DNA of 64,000 nucleotides. Source: Dyella mobilis (GTDB taxonomy: Bacteria > Pseudomonadota > Gammaproteobacteria > Xanthomonadales > Rhodanobacteraceae). The notes under the pieces were generated by a model. That model ran no database searches. It was given only the letters and a program-made list of their open reading frames with translations, and was not told the DNA's origin. The position numbers were made by a program, and so were the translations under genes. The DNA lies in contig NZ_JADIKF010000040.1 of the NCBI RefSeq assembly GCF_016904945.1, positions 1,178,001-1,242,000 of the forward strand. The letters run 5' to 3'. Of the stretch, positions 16,948 through 25,369 are shown in pieces (position 1 is the stretch's first letter; each line of letters starts with the position of its first letter).

Positions 16948-19900
16948 ATGGCAGGCAATGCCCCGCAATATCCGGCACCCGACATCCCGGTAGACATCAC
17001 CAAGCCGGTGAGCCATCCGGTGATTAAGCACGTCTACGATGCCAGCGGCACCGAACTCTCATCCGGCATGCGCACCGACGATCCGCGCCCCACCATTACC
17101 GGCCACGGTGGCCAGCCCGGCGCCACGGTTTACATCATGTTTACCCAGGGCGGAAACAGCTATACGGAGCTCGGCAAAGCGATCGTGCAGCCGGATGGCG
17201 CCTGGAGCGTGCCGCTGTCCGCGGATCTCCCGCAGGGTGCGCAAAGCAGCTTCTACGCCATGCTTTCAGACGGCCCCCATGATTTCGTCAGCGACCCCTT
17301 CGTGTTGAACGAACAAGGCCTGACACCTTCGCCAAAACCGCTTGGCGTAACGTCCATCCATGACAACGGCGGTGAACACCACAACGGCGATACGATCGGC
17401 GGCGGCAGCTTCACGATTTCCGGTGTAGCGGCGCCCAATGGCTATTTGCAACTCTTTGTCGACGGCCAGCAGGTGGGAACCCCTCCCGTGGATGCTCAGG
17501 GCCACTGGCAGATCACGAGCGACGTGTGGCTTCTGGCGGGCAATCTTTCCGAAGGCGCGCATACGCTGATCGTGATGCAAGATGGTCACGCCAGCCAGCC
17601 ATTTGAATACATCGTATCCAGCGATGCGACAGCCCCTACGGACCCCGTGCAGCCGGTAGAGCCGGTTCAGCCTGTCGATCCGACGGATCCCGTCGAACCG
17701 GTGGAGCCGACCCTGCCTACGGATCCTGTGCAGCCACCGGCCGCCACGATCACGCAAGTCAATAACGATGGTCAATCCATTCATGACGGCGATACCGCAC
17801 ATGAAGGCGGCTTTGCGCTGACTGGTACCGTCGTCCAGCCCTACACCGCCATCACTATCTACGACAATGGTCAGCCGATTACGACAACCTATGCTGACAG
17901 CAACGGCAATTGGAACGCGGTCTTCGGTCTCCAGAGCGCTGGACAGCACCAACTTAGCCTCGACCCCAGCGGCGCCGACGCCTTTACTGTGAACATCGAA
18001 GCATGGCCGGCACCGGCCATCACGTCCGCCAACAACGATGGCCACGACGTGCATAGCGGCGACACCATCCATGAAGGTGGCTTTGCACTGACCGGTACCG
18101 CCCAGCCCTACACGGCAGTCACCATCTACGACAACGGCCAGCCGATTACGACAACCTATTCTGACAGCAACGGCAATTGGAACACGGCCTTCGGTCTCCA
18201 GAGCGCTGGACAGCACCAACTCAGCCTCGACCCCAGCGGCGCCAACGCCTTTGCGCTGAACGTCGAAGCATGGCCGGCACCGGCCATCACGTCCGCCAAC
18301 AACGATGGCCACGATGTGTATAGCGGCGACACCATCCATGAAGGTGGCTTTGCATTGACCGGTACCGCCCAGCCCTACACGGCAGTCACCATCTACGACA
18401 ACGGCCAGCCAATGACGACGGCCTACGCCGACAACAACGGCAACTGGAACGCTTATGTCGGCTTTCAGGGCACCGGACAACACGAACTCAGCCTCGACCC
18501 CAGCGGCGCCAACGCCTTTGCACTGAACGTCGAGGCATGGCCGGCACCGGCCATCACGTCCGCCAACAACGATGGCCACGATGTGTATAGCGGCGACACC
18601 GTGCACGAAGGCGGCTTTGCATTGACCGGCACCGCCCAGCCCTACACGACCGTTACCCTCTATGACAACGGCCGGCCGTTCGCGACCGTCTACACCGACA
18701 ACAACGGCAACTGGAGCGTGTATTTCGGTCTGCAAGGCACGGGACAGCACGCTTTCTCGCTGACACCCGACGGCCAGGCAGCCTTTACGCTGAATGTCTC
18801 CAACGACACACCGATCGTCGATCCGGTGGTACCGCCCACCGAGCCGGTTGTTCCCACCGATCCGGATCAGCCCGGCAATCCAGATCAGCCCACCGATCCC
18901 TCGCTGCCGGTGGAGCCGTCGCGGCCGGCACCGACCCTGGATGGCATCTTCGTCATCATCGGCGATCACGAGCGACAGGAAATCCCGGCTGGCGGCAGCA
19001 CGGACAACCACCTTCTGTATTTCTATGGCACTGCGCCGGCCGGCTCCAGCGTGAACGTGTTTGACCGCGTGACGGGGACAGTCAGTCTAGCCTTCGCGAA
19101 CGAAGACGGCTTCTGGTCTACGTATGCCGCTGCTCAACTGTCGAACGGTCATCACGAGTTCTACGTCACCGCAGTCAATGGCGATACCAATGGCGCTATC
19201 TATCCCGTTGACATCGGCACGGGCATCAACCCACCGATCGTCGATCCGGTCGAGCCGCCCACCGAGCCCTCACAACCCGCAGACCCCACCCCCATCGACC
19301 CCACCCAGCCCACGGATCCGGCTTCACTGTCGATCACAGCTATTAAGGACGATGCGGGTGCGCATCACGATGGCGACAAGCTGGCTGTCAACGGCGCGGC
19401 CACCCTGGAAGGTACGGCAGCGCCCAATACCTGGGTGAAGATTCTTGTCGATGGCCGCGATTATGGTTTAGTACAAGCGGACACGATGGGCCATTGGCAA
19501 ACCTCGTTCGGCCATTACGGTTTGCAGGGTGATCTGAGTGGCGGTACGCATACTGTGGTGGTCTCGCAGGGCGATGTCGCCAGCGAGCCATTCGAATACG
19601 TTACCGCACCGATCGATCTCCATGTCAGCCTGAACGTCACCGCTGATCAAGCGGTCTATCACGCGGAAGGCGAGGCGACACCGGGTGCGGTCTTCCAGAT
19701 GGGCGTCTACGTTGGCGCCTCGGTCACCGTATATGAAGTGACCGCGGACCAAAACGGCCATTGGTCGCAGGACCTGCAGACAGCCCCAGAGAAAATCACC
19801 ATCAACGCTGGCTCCAACGTGCTTGATACCGTCACCTTTGACTGGACCGGCTCAGGCACAAGCCCTGTCGAACCGATTCAGCCCATTGAACCCACCGATC

Positions 19901-21126
19901 CAATCACACCAGTGGATCCGGTCACGCCGTCCCCGGTGCACGTCACCATCGATGGCCTGGTCGATCGCAGTGGCGACAGTGCGCAAGACGTGGTCAATGG
20001 CGGTGTGTCGCACGACTTCAATCCGCTGATTCACGGCCAGTCGTTGCCGTATGCGACGGTGTCCATCACCGACCAGCTCACCCAACAGGTCATTGGCACC
20101 GTCAAGGCCGATGCAAACGGCAACTGGACGCTGAGCAGCGAAATCCTTGCCGACGGTCACTATCAGCTGGTCGCATCGACCTACTACTACAGCAGCGAAT
20201 CGTTCTCGGTGGACGTTGCGCACACCAACGTCAATCCCCTGGATCCATCGCTGGTACCGCCCGCCAATGGCAGCGTTACTATCGAGGGTGTCTTGGATCG
20301 CGGCGGCGATCAGGTACATCTGGTGGAAGCCGGCGGTGCCGTTCACGGTGGTTACAGTGCCGATAGCTTCATGCAGGTCGTTGGCCATGCTGATCCAGGC
20401 ACCCTCGTCGAGGTATTCAACCAGGCCAATGGTTCGTGGATTGGCACGACGACCACCGACGCAAACGGCATCTGGACGCTCCGCGTGCTGCCATCCGAAT
20501 CGCACTACGACTTTGTGGCCAGCCCACTAAGCCATCCACAACAGACGACCCCGTCCTTCTCGGTGGATGTCATCAGTCAAGCCACTTCGCCGGTGGCACC
20601 ACTGGCGTTAGCCATCACCGCTGCGTATGACCATGATGGCGTGCTGGCCAGCGGTGCAATCTCCGACGTGACCCAACCCGGACTGCAAGGCACTGGTACG
20701 CCCAACAGCGTCGTGGATATCTACGACGGGAATCATTACCTCGCACAAGTCATAGTAGGACCCAATGGTCATTGGGAATTCAGTCCAACCACCTGGCCGG
20801 TATATTCAAAGGAACTGTCCGCAGGCGAACACTCGCTGACGCTTCACAGTGATGGCCAAATCAGCGAGCCTTTCCAACTGGCGGTGCAACCGATGAGCCA
20901 CAGTGGCGAGAGTGCGGTGTCCTTGCAAATCGCAGACTTGCTCGTCACGCATGACGATGCATTGTTCTTGGCAGATACCCGAGGCACTTCGCATCACGCG
21001 GATCCTGCCACGGTCCATCTAGACGTGAGCGACCTTACCCACGCCCAACCGGGTGGCGCTCATGCCGAAATCGATGCAAGGGCGAGCCATGTCGTGTTGC
21101 ACCAGGAGGAGCTGTCGCATAACTGA
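16948..21126 (+). CDS. Large repetitive Ig-like surface protein, probable type I secretion cargo
   Basis: 1392 residues, acidic, Cys-poor, no Sec signal. It is a chain of about ten beta-sandwich, bacterial Ig-like modules of 85-95 residues (pattern: DG/GD turn, GT..P...V.IYDNGQ, NGNW, GQH.LSL). Two N-terminal modules, a Pro/Val/Glu/Asp linker (TDPVQPVEPVQPVDPTDP), four near-identical modules encoded at about 17731-18801, then further modules separated by similar linkers. There are no GGxGxDxLx RTX nonapeptides and no LapA-type N-terminal retention module. The last 65 residues (from SLQIADLLV) resemble the acidic, aliphatic C-termini used as T1SS signals. Adhesion function is inferred from architecture and position. 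Confidence 0.85.
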   Translation: MAGNAPQYPAPDIPVDITKPVSHPVIKHVYDASGTELSSGMRTDDPRPTITGHGGQPGATVYIMFTQGGNSYTELGKAIVQPDGAWSVPLSADLPQGAQSSFYAMLSDGPHDFVSDPFVLNEQGLTPSPKPLGVTSIHDNGGEHHNGDTIGGGSFTISGVAAPNGYLQLFVDGQQVGTPPVDAQGHWQITSDVWLLAGNLSEGAHTLIVMQDGHASQPFEYIVSSDATAPTDPVQPVEPVQPVDPTDPVEPVEPTLPTDPVQPPAATITQVNNDGQSIHDGDTAHEGGFALTGTVVQPYTAITIYDNGQPITTTYADSNGNWNAVFGLQSAGQHQLSLDPSGADAFTVNIEAWPAPAITSANNDGHDVHSGDTIHEGGFALTGTAQPYTAVTIYDNGQPITTTYSDSNGNWNTAFGLQSAGQHQLSLDPSGANAFALNVEAWPAPAITSANNDGHDVYSGDTIHEGGFALTGTAQPYTAVTIYDNGQPMTTAYADNNGNWNAYVGFQGTGQHELSLDPSGANAFALNVEAWPAPAITSANNDGHDVYSGDTVHEGGFALTGTAQPYTTVTLYDNGRPFATVYTDNNGNWSVYFGLQGTGQHAFSLTPDGQAAFTLNVSNDTPIVDPVVPPTEPVVPTDPDQPGNPDQPTDPSLPVEPSRPAPTLDGIFVIIGDHERQEIPAGGSTDNHLLYFYGTAPAGSSVNVFDRVTGTVSLAFANEDGFWSTYAAAQLSNGHHEFYVTAVNGDTNGAIYPVDIGTGINPPIVDPVEPPTEPSQPADPTPIDPTQPTDPASLSITAIKDDAGAHHDGDKLAVNGAATLEGTAAPNTWVKILVDGRDYGLVQADTMGHWQTSFGHYGLQGDLSGGTHTVVVSQGDVASEPFEYVTAPIDLHVSLNVTADQAVYHAEGEATPGAVFQMGVYVGASVTVYEVTADQNGHWSQDLQTAPEKITINAGSNVLDTVTFDWTGSGTSPVEPIQPIEPTDPITPVDPVTPSPVHVTIDGLVDRSGDSAQDVVNGGVSHDFNPLIHGQSLPYATVSITDQLTQQVIGTVKADANGNWTLSSEILADGHYQLVASTYYYSSESFSVDVAHTNVNPLDPSLVPPANGSVTIEGVLDRGGDQVHLVEAGGAVHGGYSADSFMQVVGHADPGTLVEVFNQANGSWIGTTTTDANGIWTLRVLPSESHYDFVASPLSHPQQTTPSFSVDVISQATSPVAPLALAITAAYDHDGVLASGAISDVTQPGLQGTGTPNSVVDIYDGNHYLAQVIVGPNGHWEFSPTTWPVYSKELSAGEHSLTLHSDGQISEPFQLAVQPMSHSGESAVSLQIADLLVTHDDALFLADTRGTSHHADPATVHLDVSDLTHAQPGGAHAEIDARASHVVLHQEELSHN
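17731..18801 (+). repeat. Four tandem 267-270-bp repeats within the adhesin gene
   Basis: Boundaries marked by GCATGGCCGGCACCGGCC at 18001, 18268 and 18535 show an exact 267-bp (89-residue) period; the first unit is one codon longer. Units two to four are nearly identical at the nucleotide level across long stretches, including synonymous positions, which indicates recent duplication or gene conversion. Confidence 0.92.
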
Positions 21127-21148
21127 TAGCGCCCATGTAAATCACTCC

Positions 21149-21182
21149 AAAAAAAAGCGCGCCGGAAGGCGCGCTTTTTTTT
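21149..21182. terminator. Bidirectional intrinsic terminator after the adhesin gene
   Basis: A seven-base-pair GC stem (GCGCGCC / GGCGCGC) with GGAA loop is flanked by eight A and eight T. It ends the adhesin locus and can also terminate the convergent SDR-type gene. Confidence 0.95.
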
Positions 21183-21231
21183 GGGGATATCGGATCAGAG
21201 AAATCAAACGCGCACACCATGGTGAATAAGC

Positions 21232-22080
21232 TCAACTCCCCGCTACCTGAGAGGACAGCAATTCGCTGTAGCCAACACGCGAATCCGGCCAGCACGGACA
21301 AAAGCCACTGGCTCGCAGACGTGCATTGCTGAGCCGCTTGCTACCGACACCCGCGGGCGCAGCCCCCTGAGCAGCAAATGGGGCGGCTACCAACGCTGCA
21401 ACGCTGTCGTATAGAACATCCAGCGGCAACGGCGTGTCGTCCACGCCTAAATACAACGCTTGCGGCTCCGACAATGCCAGCAGATGTACGATGGCCGCTG
21501 CAGCGTCATCGATGTGCATGCGATTGGCCCAATGCTGGGGCTCGCGCGAAACCTGCGCCTGTCCCGTGCGCAAACGCTCCACCCATTGCAGTCTGCCTGG
21601 CCCGTATAGCCCGGCTAAACGCAACACCACTGATCGAAAGGGTTGCGCCGATAGCCATTGTTCGGCTTCCAGTAGCACCTCGCCATTGAAAGCCAACGGT
21701 GCGGGTGGGGTCTGCTCATCCACCCAGTCCCCATGGTGTTCGCCATAGACGGCACTGGACGAGACAAGCAGCACCCGCTCCAGCCGCGTCGTATCAAGTG
21801 CGTATAGCAGATGGCGCTGCCCATCCACGAAGGTCGCGCGATAGGCACTCCGCTCACGTGCCTTGGGTGCCGGCAGATAGATCAACTGCGAGATGCCATC
21901 GGGCAGCCCGGAAAGGGTCTCCGGGCGAGTCAGATCTGCCTGTATCCAACGAACGGCTTCATCATCCTCGACCACTGGATGACGACGCAAAGCGAAGACT
22001 TCGTCGCCACGCGCCTTCAGCCCCTCCGCAACGCGCAGCCCCAGATCGCCGCACCCTGCCAACAAAACCCGCTCAGCCAT
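21232..22080 (-). CDS. NAD(P)-binding SDR-fold protein (YeeZ-like)
   Basis: 282 residues, extended SDR/epimerase fold. The N-terminal nucleotide-binding motif is LLAGCGDLGLRVAEGL; the SSSAVYGEHHG segment holds the Ser of the active site, but the canonical YxxxK is replaced by a less typical sequence (FNGEVLLEAE), so catalysis is uncertain. RLAGLYGPGRLQW and NRMHIDDAAAAIVHLL are conserved in the YeeZ-like group. The substrate is unknown. Convergent with the adhesin gene and divergent from aroK. Confidence 0.8.
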   Translation of the reverse strand: MAERVLLAGCGDLGLRVAEGLKARGDEVFALRRHPVVEDDEAVRWIQADLTRPETLSGLPDGISQLIYLPAPKARERSAYRATFVDGQRHLLYALDTTRLERVLLVSSSAVYGEHHGDWVDEQTPPAPLAFNGEVLLEAEQWLSAQPFRSVVLRLAGLYGPGRLQWVERLRTGQAQVSREPQHWANRMHIDDAAAAIVHLLALSEPQALYLGVDDTPLPLDVLYDSVAALVAAPFAAQGAAPAGVGSKRLSNARLRASGFCPCWPDSRVGYSELLSSQVAGS

Positions 22081-22206
22081 GGATCATCCTCAAACTCGTG
22101 CCTATTCTACGAAGACAACGACGAGACAGGCGGGTCTTGCCGCCAACCCGTTGGCCGAGTGACATTTCATAGCACGGAAGCATGCATCCCATACTAAAAT
22201 CGGCCC

Positions 22207-22749
22207 ATGAATCCCTCCTGCAACCTGTTCCTGGTCGGCCCGACCGGTGCCGGCAAAACCTCGATCGGCCGGCAGCTGGCGATACGCTATCGCTTGCCTT
22301 TCGTGGACCTGGACCAGGAAATCGAGCGCCGTTCCGGCGTTCCTGTCAACACCATCTTCGAGATCGAGGGTGAGGCAGGCTTTCGCCGGCGTGAGCAGGC
22401 CGCACTTGAGGAATACAGCCACCACCAGGGCATCGTGCTGGCCAGCGGTGCCGGCGCCGTGCTCGATCCAGGCAACCGCAAGCATCTGGCCGAACGTGGC
22501 TACGTTGCATGGCTGCAGGTAAGCGTGCCGGCGCAATTGCAACGCCTTGCGCAAGACACCACCCGCCCGCTGCTGGCAGACCCGGATCGCCAACGGAAGC
22601 TGGAAACCATGGCCGCAACGCGCACGGCGCTTTACGAAGAAATCGCCGACCTGATCATTCCGCACCTTGGCGAGCACGAAGGACTGAGCGCCGCTACCAA
22701 GCGCTGCGTTGCACTCATCGATCAACACTGGAACCGGCAAGCCGCATGA
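22207..22749 (+). CDS. aroK: Shikimate kinase
   Basis: ATP-dependent phosphorylation of shikimate in the chorismate pathway. 180 residues. Walker A GPTGAGKTSIG (residues 10-20), the shikimate-binding Asp in FVDLDQEIE, Arg in GEAGFRRREQAAL, and the lid TTRPLLADPDRQRK are all present. The glycine-rich shikimate-binding motif, usually GGG, reads ASGAGAVLD here. Translationally coupled to aroB by an ATGA overlap, the usual order. Confidence 0.95.
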   Translation: MNPSCNLFLVGPTGAGKTSIGRQLAIRYRLPFVDLDQEIERRSGVPVNTIFEIEGEAGFRRREQAALEEYSHHQGIVLASGAGAVLDPGNRKHLAERGYVAWLQVSVPAQLQRLAQDTTRPLLADPDRQRKLETMAATRTALYEEIADLIIPHLGEHEGLSAATKRCVALIDQHWNRQAA

Positions 22750-23855
22750 CCCGCACTGTTACAACCGAAACCATCGACGTCACGCTCGGCGAACGCAGCT
22801 ACCCCGTGTGGATCGGCCGCGGCCTGCTCGACGATCACGCACGCTGGCGCGCTGCCGTGCGTGGCCGGCACGTCCTGGTGATCAGCAATCACACCGTGGC
22901 GCCGCTATACCTCGAGCGTGTTTCCCGCGGGCTCGATGGCCTGAAATGGTCGTCGTTCCAACTGGAGGACGGCGAAGCGCACAAAACCTTCGCCAACGTC
23001 GGCCATGCGCTCCATGCCCTGTCCCAACTGGGCGCTACGCGCGATGCGTGCGTTATCGCACTGGGCGGCGGCGTGGTGGGCGACCTGGCCGGCTTCACCG
23101 CAGCCTGCTGGATGCGCGGCATCGATTTCATCCAGATGCCCACCACGCTGCTGTCGATGGTGGACTCTTCAGTCGGCGGCAAGACCGGGGTAAATCTGCC
23201 CGCCGGCAAGAACCTGGTCGGCGCGTTCCATCAACCACGCGCCGTCATCGCCGACATCGGCACGCTCGACAGCCTGCCTGAGCGCGAATACCGCGCCGGC
23301 CTGGCGGAGATCATCAAAGGGGCAGCCATTGGCGATCCCGAGCTCTTCACCTGGCTCGAACTGCACGCCGATGCCCTGCACCGCCGCGACGAAGCGAGGC
23401 TGATACAGGCGATCGCCGCCAAGGTGCGCTACAAGGCAGGCGTGGTAGCGCGCGACGAAACCGAGCAGGGTGAACGCGCCCTGCTCAATCTCGGCCACAC
23501 TTTCGGTCATGCACTGGAAACGGCGGGCCACTACACCACGCTGCTGCACGGCGAAGGCGTAGCGATCGGCATGCTACTGGCAGCCAGGCTGTCCGAGCGA
23601 TTGGGCATGAGCGCCGCTGCCGATACCGAACGATTGGGCGCACTGCTGCACCAAGTCGGCTTGCCGACGTGCGTACCGGCCGGTTTCGATGCTCGCCAGT
23701 TGCTGGCTTTGATGCATCTGGACAAAAAGAACACCGCCGGCTTGCTGCGTCTGATTTTGTGGCGCGGCATCGGGCAGGCGGAAATCGTATCCGGGGTCGG
23801 CGAATCGGATGTCCTGGCAGTGCTGGACGAAGCAATCGGCGTGCATACCCGCTAA
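22746..23855 (+). CDS. aroB: 3-Dehydroquinate synthase
   Basis: Converts DAHP to 3-dehydroquinate, second step of the shikimate pathway; NAD+ and metal dependent. 369 residues. Signature LGGGVVGDLAGFTAACW followed by QMPTTLLSMVDSSVGGKTG (substrate and NAD binding), GLAEIIKGAAIGD, and the metal-binding His residues in LNLGHTFGHALE and LLHGEGVAIGM. The start at 22746 overlaps the aroK stop; the frame upstream of it is a shadow of aroK. Confidence 0.97.
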   Translation: MTRTVTTETIDVTLGERSYPVWIGRGLLDDHARWRAAVRGRHVLVISNHTVAPLYLERVSRGLDGLKWSSFQLEDGEAHKTFANVGHALHALSQLGATRDACVIALGGGVVGDLAGFTAACWMRGIDFIQMPTTLLSMVDSSVGGKTGVNLPAGKNLVGAFHQPRAVIADIGTLDSLPEREYRAGLAEIIKGAAIGDPELFTWLELHADALHRRDEARLIQAIAAKVRYKAGVVARDETEQGERALLNLGHTFGHALETAGHYTTLLHGEGVAIGMLLAARLSERLGMSAAADTERLGALLHQVGLPTCVPAGFDARQLLALMHLDKKNTAGLLRLILWRGIGQAEIVSGVGESDVLAVLDEAIGVHTR

Positions 23856-23993
23856 CGCGGCGATACGCTCATCCGCCTCAAGAGGTCTTTGAGCCGGGTG
23901 TTTTGGGGGCTTTTCCATCCTTTGCTAGGCTAGCCCCCTCCCTGCCCCTAGAATGGCGGGGTCGCGGCACACATGCCGCTTATCCGTGCCGCT

Positions 23994-24257
23994 ATGCGCC
24001 TCTACCTGCAAACCATGCCCGCCTCGGCCGAGCCGCCGCGCTACGTCCAGATCGTGCTGGAAGAGGATCTGCTTGGCGGCTGGACGCTGTACCGCGAATC
24101 AGGCGTACAGGGCGGCCGTGCCACCCTCAAGCGCGACCAATACCTGGAACGCGACGAAGCCATCGCCGCCTTCGAGAAAATGCGCGACGCCCAGCTCAAG
24201 CGCGGCTTTCGCGTGATGTTTGCCCAAGGGCTGGATGGCCCTTACGGACGCCGATAA
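23994..24257 (+). CDS. Small stand-alone WGR domain protein
   Basis: 87 residues, essentially a single WGR domain: YLQTMPASAEPPRYVQIVLE leads to the core variant GGWTLYRESGVQGGRATLKR (the W-G-R motif region) and ends with KMRDAQLKRGFRVMF. WGR domains bind nucleic acid, best known in PARPs and at the start of some bacterial regulators; the function of the short solitary proteins is not established. The ATG at 23994 is preferred; 23973 would add seven residues. The stop abuts the hemE ATG without a gap. Confidence 0.75.
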   Translation: MRLYLQTMPASAEPPRYVQIVLEEDLLGGWTLYRESGVQGGRATLKRDQYLERDEAIAAFEKMRDAQLKRGFRVMFAQGLDGPYGRR

Positions 24258-25328
24258 ATGCAAACTCCCCTGAAGAACGATCGCTTGTTGCGCGCCTTGC
24301 GCCGCGAGCCCGTCGACACCACGCCCGTGTGGATCATGCGCCAGGCCGGCCGCTACCTCCCGGAATACCGTGCCACCCGCGCCAAGGCCGGCAGCTTCAT
24401 GGCGCTGGCGCAGAACCCCGAACTGGCTTGCGAAGTCACCCTGCAACCGCTGCGGCGTTTCGATTTGGACGCGGCGATCCTGTTCTCCGACATCCTCACC
24501 ATTCCCGATGCGATGGGGCTTGGCCTCTCGTTCGCGCAAGGCGAAGGTCCGCAATTTGCGCATCCGGTGCGTACGCGCGCCGATGTCGACAAACTCGGCG
24601 TCCCCGACATGGAAACCGAGTTGCGCTACGTGATGGATGCGGTGCGCGTGATTCGGCGCGAACTGGACGGCAGCGTGCCGTTGATCGGTTTCTCCGGCAG
24701 CCCCTGGACGCTCGCCTGCTACATGGTCGAAGGCCAGGGCTCGCGAGACTTCGCCACACTCAAGGCGATGTGCTGGAACGAGCCGACCACCGCCCATGCG
24801 CTGCTCGGCACGCTGGCACGCTCCGTCGCTGCTTATCTGTGTGCGCAAGCCGCCGCGGGCGCGCAAGCGCTGATGGTGTTCGACACCTGGGGCGGCATGC
24901 TGGGGCCCGCTGCGTTTCGCGAGTTTTCACTGCGCTATCTGGAGCAAGTGGTCGACGCGTTGAAAGCGGACGAACACGCACGTCATCTGCCGATAATCCT
25001 GTTCTCCAAGGGCGCCAACAGTCATCTGGCCGCGATGGCCGACACCGGCTGCGCCGGGCTTGGCGTGGACTGGACCATCGATATCGGTGATGCGCGTGTC
25101 GCCGTGAACGGCAAAGTGGCGTTGCAGGGCAACCTCGATCCGGCCGTATTGCGCGCCAGCCCGGAAATCATCCGCCGCGAAGCGCGCAAAGTGCTCGACA
25201 GCTACGGCAAGCATCCGGGACACGTATTCAACCTCGGCCACGGCGTGACGCCGGAAGTCGATCCGGAGCACGTAAAGGTGCTGGTGGACGAAGTACACGC
25301 GTACAGCCGCACGCTTCACGCTGCCTGA
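24258..25328 (+). CDS. hemE: Uroporphyrinogen decarboxylase
   Basis: Decarboxylates the four acetate side chains of uroporphyrinogen III to coproporphyrinogen III in haem synthesis. 356 residues. Diagnostic motifs: PVWIMRQAGRYLPEYR with the catalytic Arg region near residue 25-40, ILFSDILTIPDAMG with the catalytic Asp, GFSGSPWTLACYMVEG, and C-terminal FNLGHGVTPEVDPEHV. Begins directly at the stop of the WGR gene, so translation is likely coupled. Confidence 0.97.
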   Translation: MQTPLKNDRLLRALRREPVDTTPVWIMRQAGRYLPEYRATRAKAGSFMALAQNPELACEVTLQPLRRFDLDAAILFSDILTIPDAMGLGLSFAQGEGPQFAHPVRTRADVDKLGVPDMETELRYVMDAVRVIRRELDGSVPLIGFSGSPWTLACYMVEGQGSRDFATLKAMCWNEPTTAHALLGTLARSVAAYLCAQAAAGAQALMVFDTWGGMLGPAAFREFSLRYLEQVVDALKADEHARHLPIILFSKGANSHLAAMADTGCAGLGVDWTIDIGDARVAVNGKVALQGNLDPAVLRASPEIIRREARKVLDSYGKHPGHVFNLGHGVTPEVDPEHVKVLVDEVHAYSRTLHAA

Positions 25329-25330
25329 TT

Positions 25331-25364
25331 GCTCCCTCCCCCTGCCCAAGCAGAGGGAGGGAGC
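25331..25364. terminator. Hairpin between convergent hemE and the hydrolase pseudogene
   Basis: A perfect nine-base-pair stem (GCTCCCTCC / GGAGGGAGC) lies between the two convergent stop codons. There is no T-run on either side, so termination efficiency is uncertain. Confidence 0.55.
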
Positions 25365-25369
25365 ATGGA

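Noticed and set aside
17266..19011. 581-codon open frame antisense to the adhesin repeats
   Set aside because: It repeats with the same 267-bp period because it mirrors the adhesin modules; no signal or domain.
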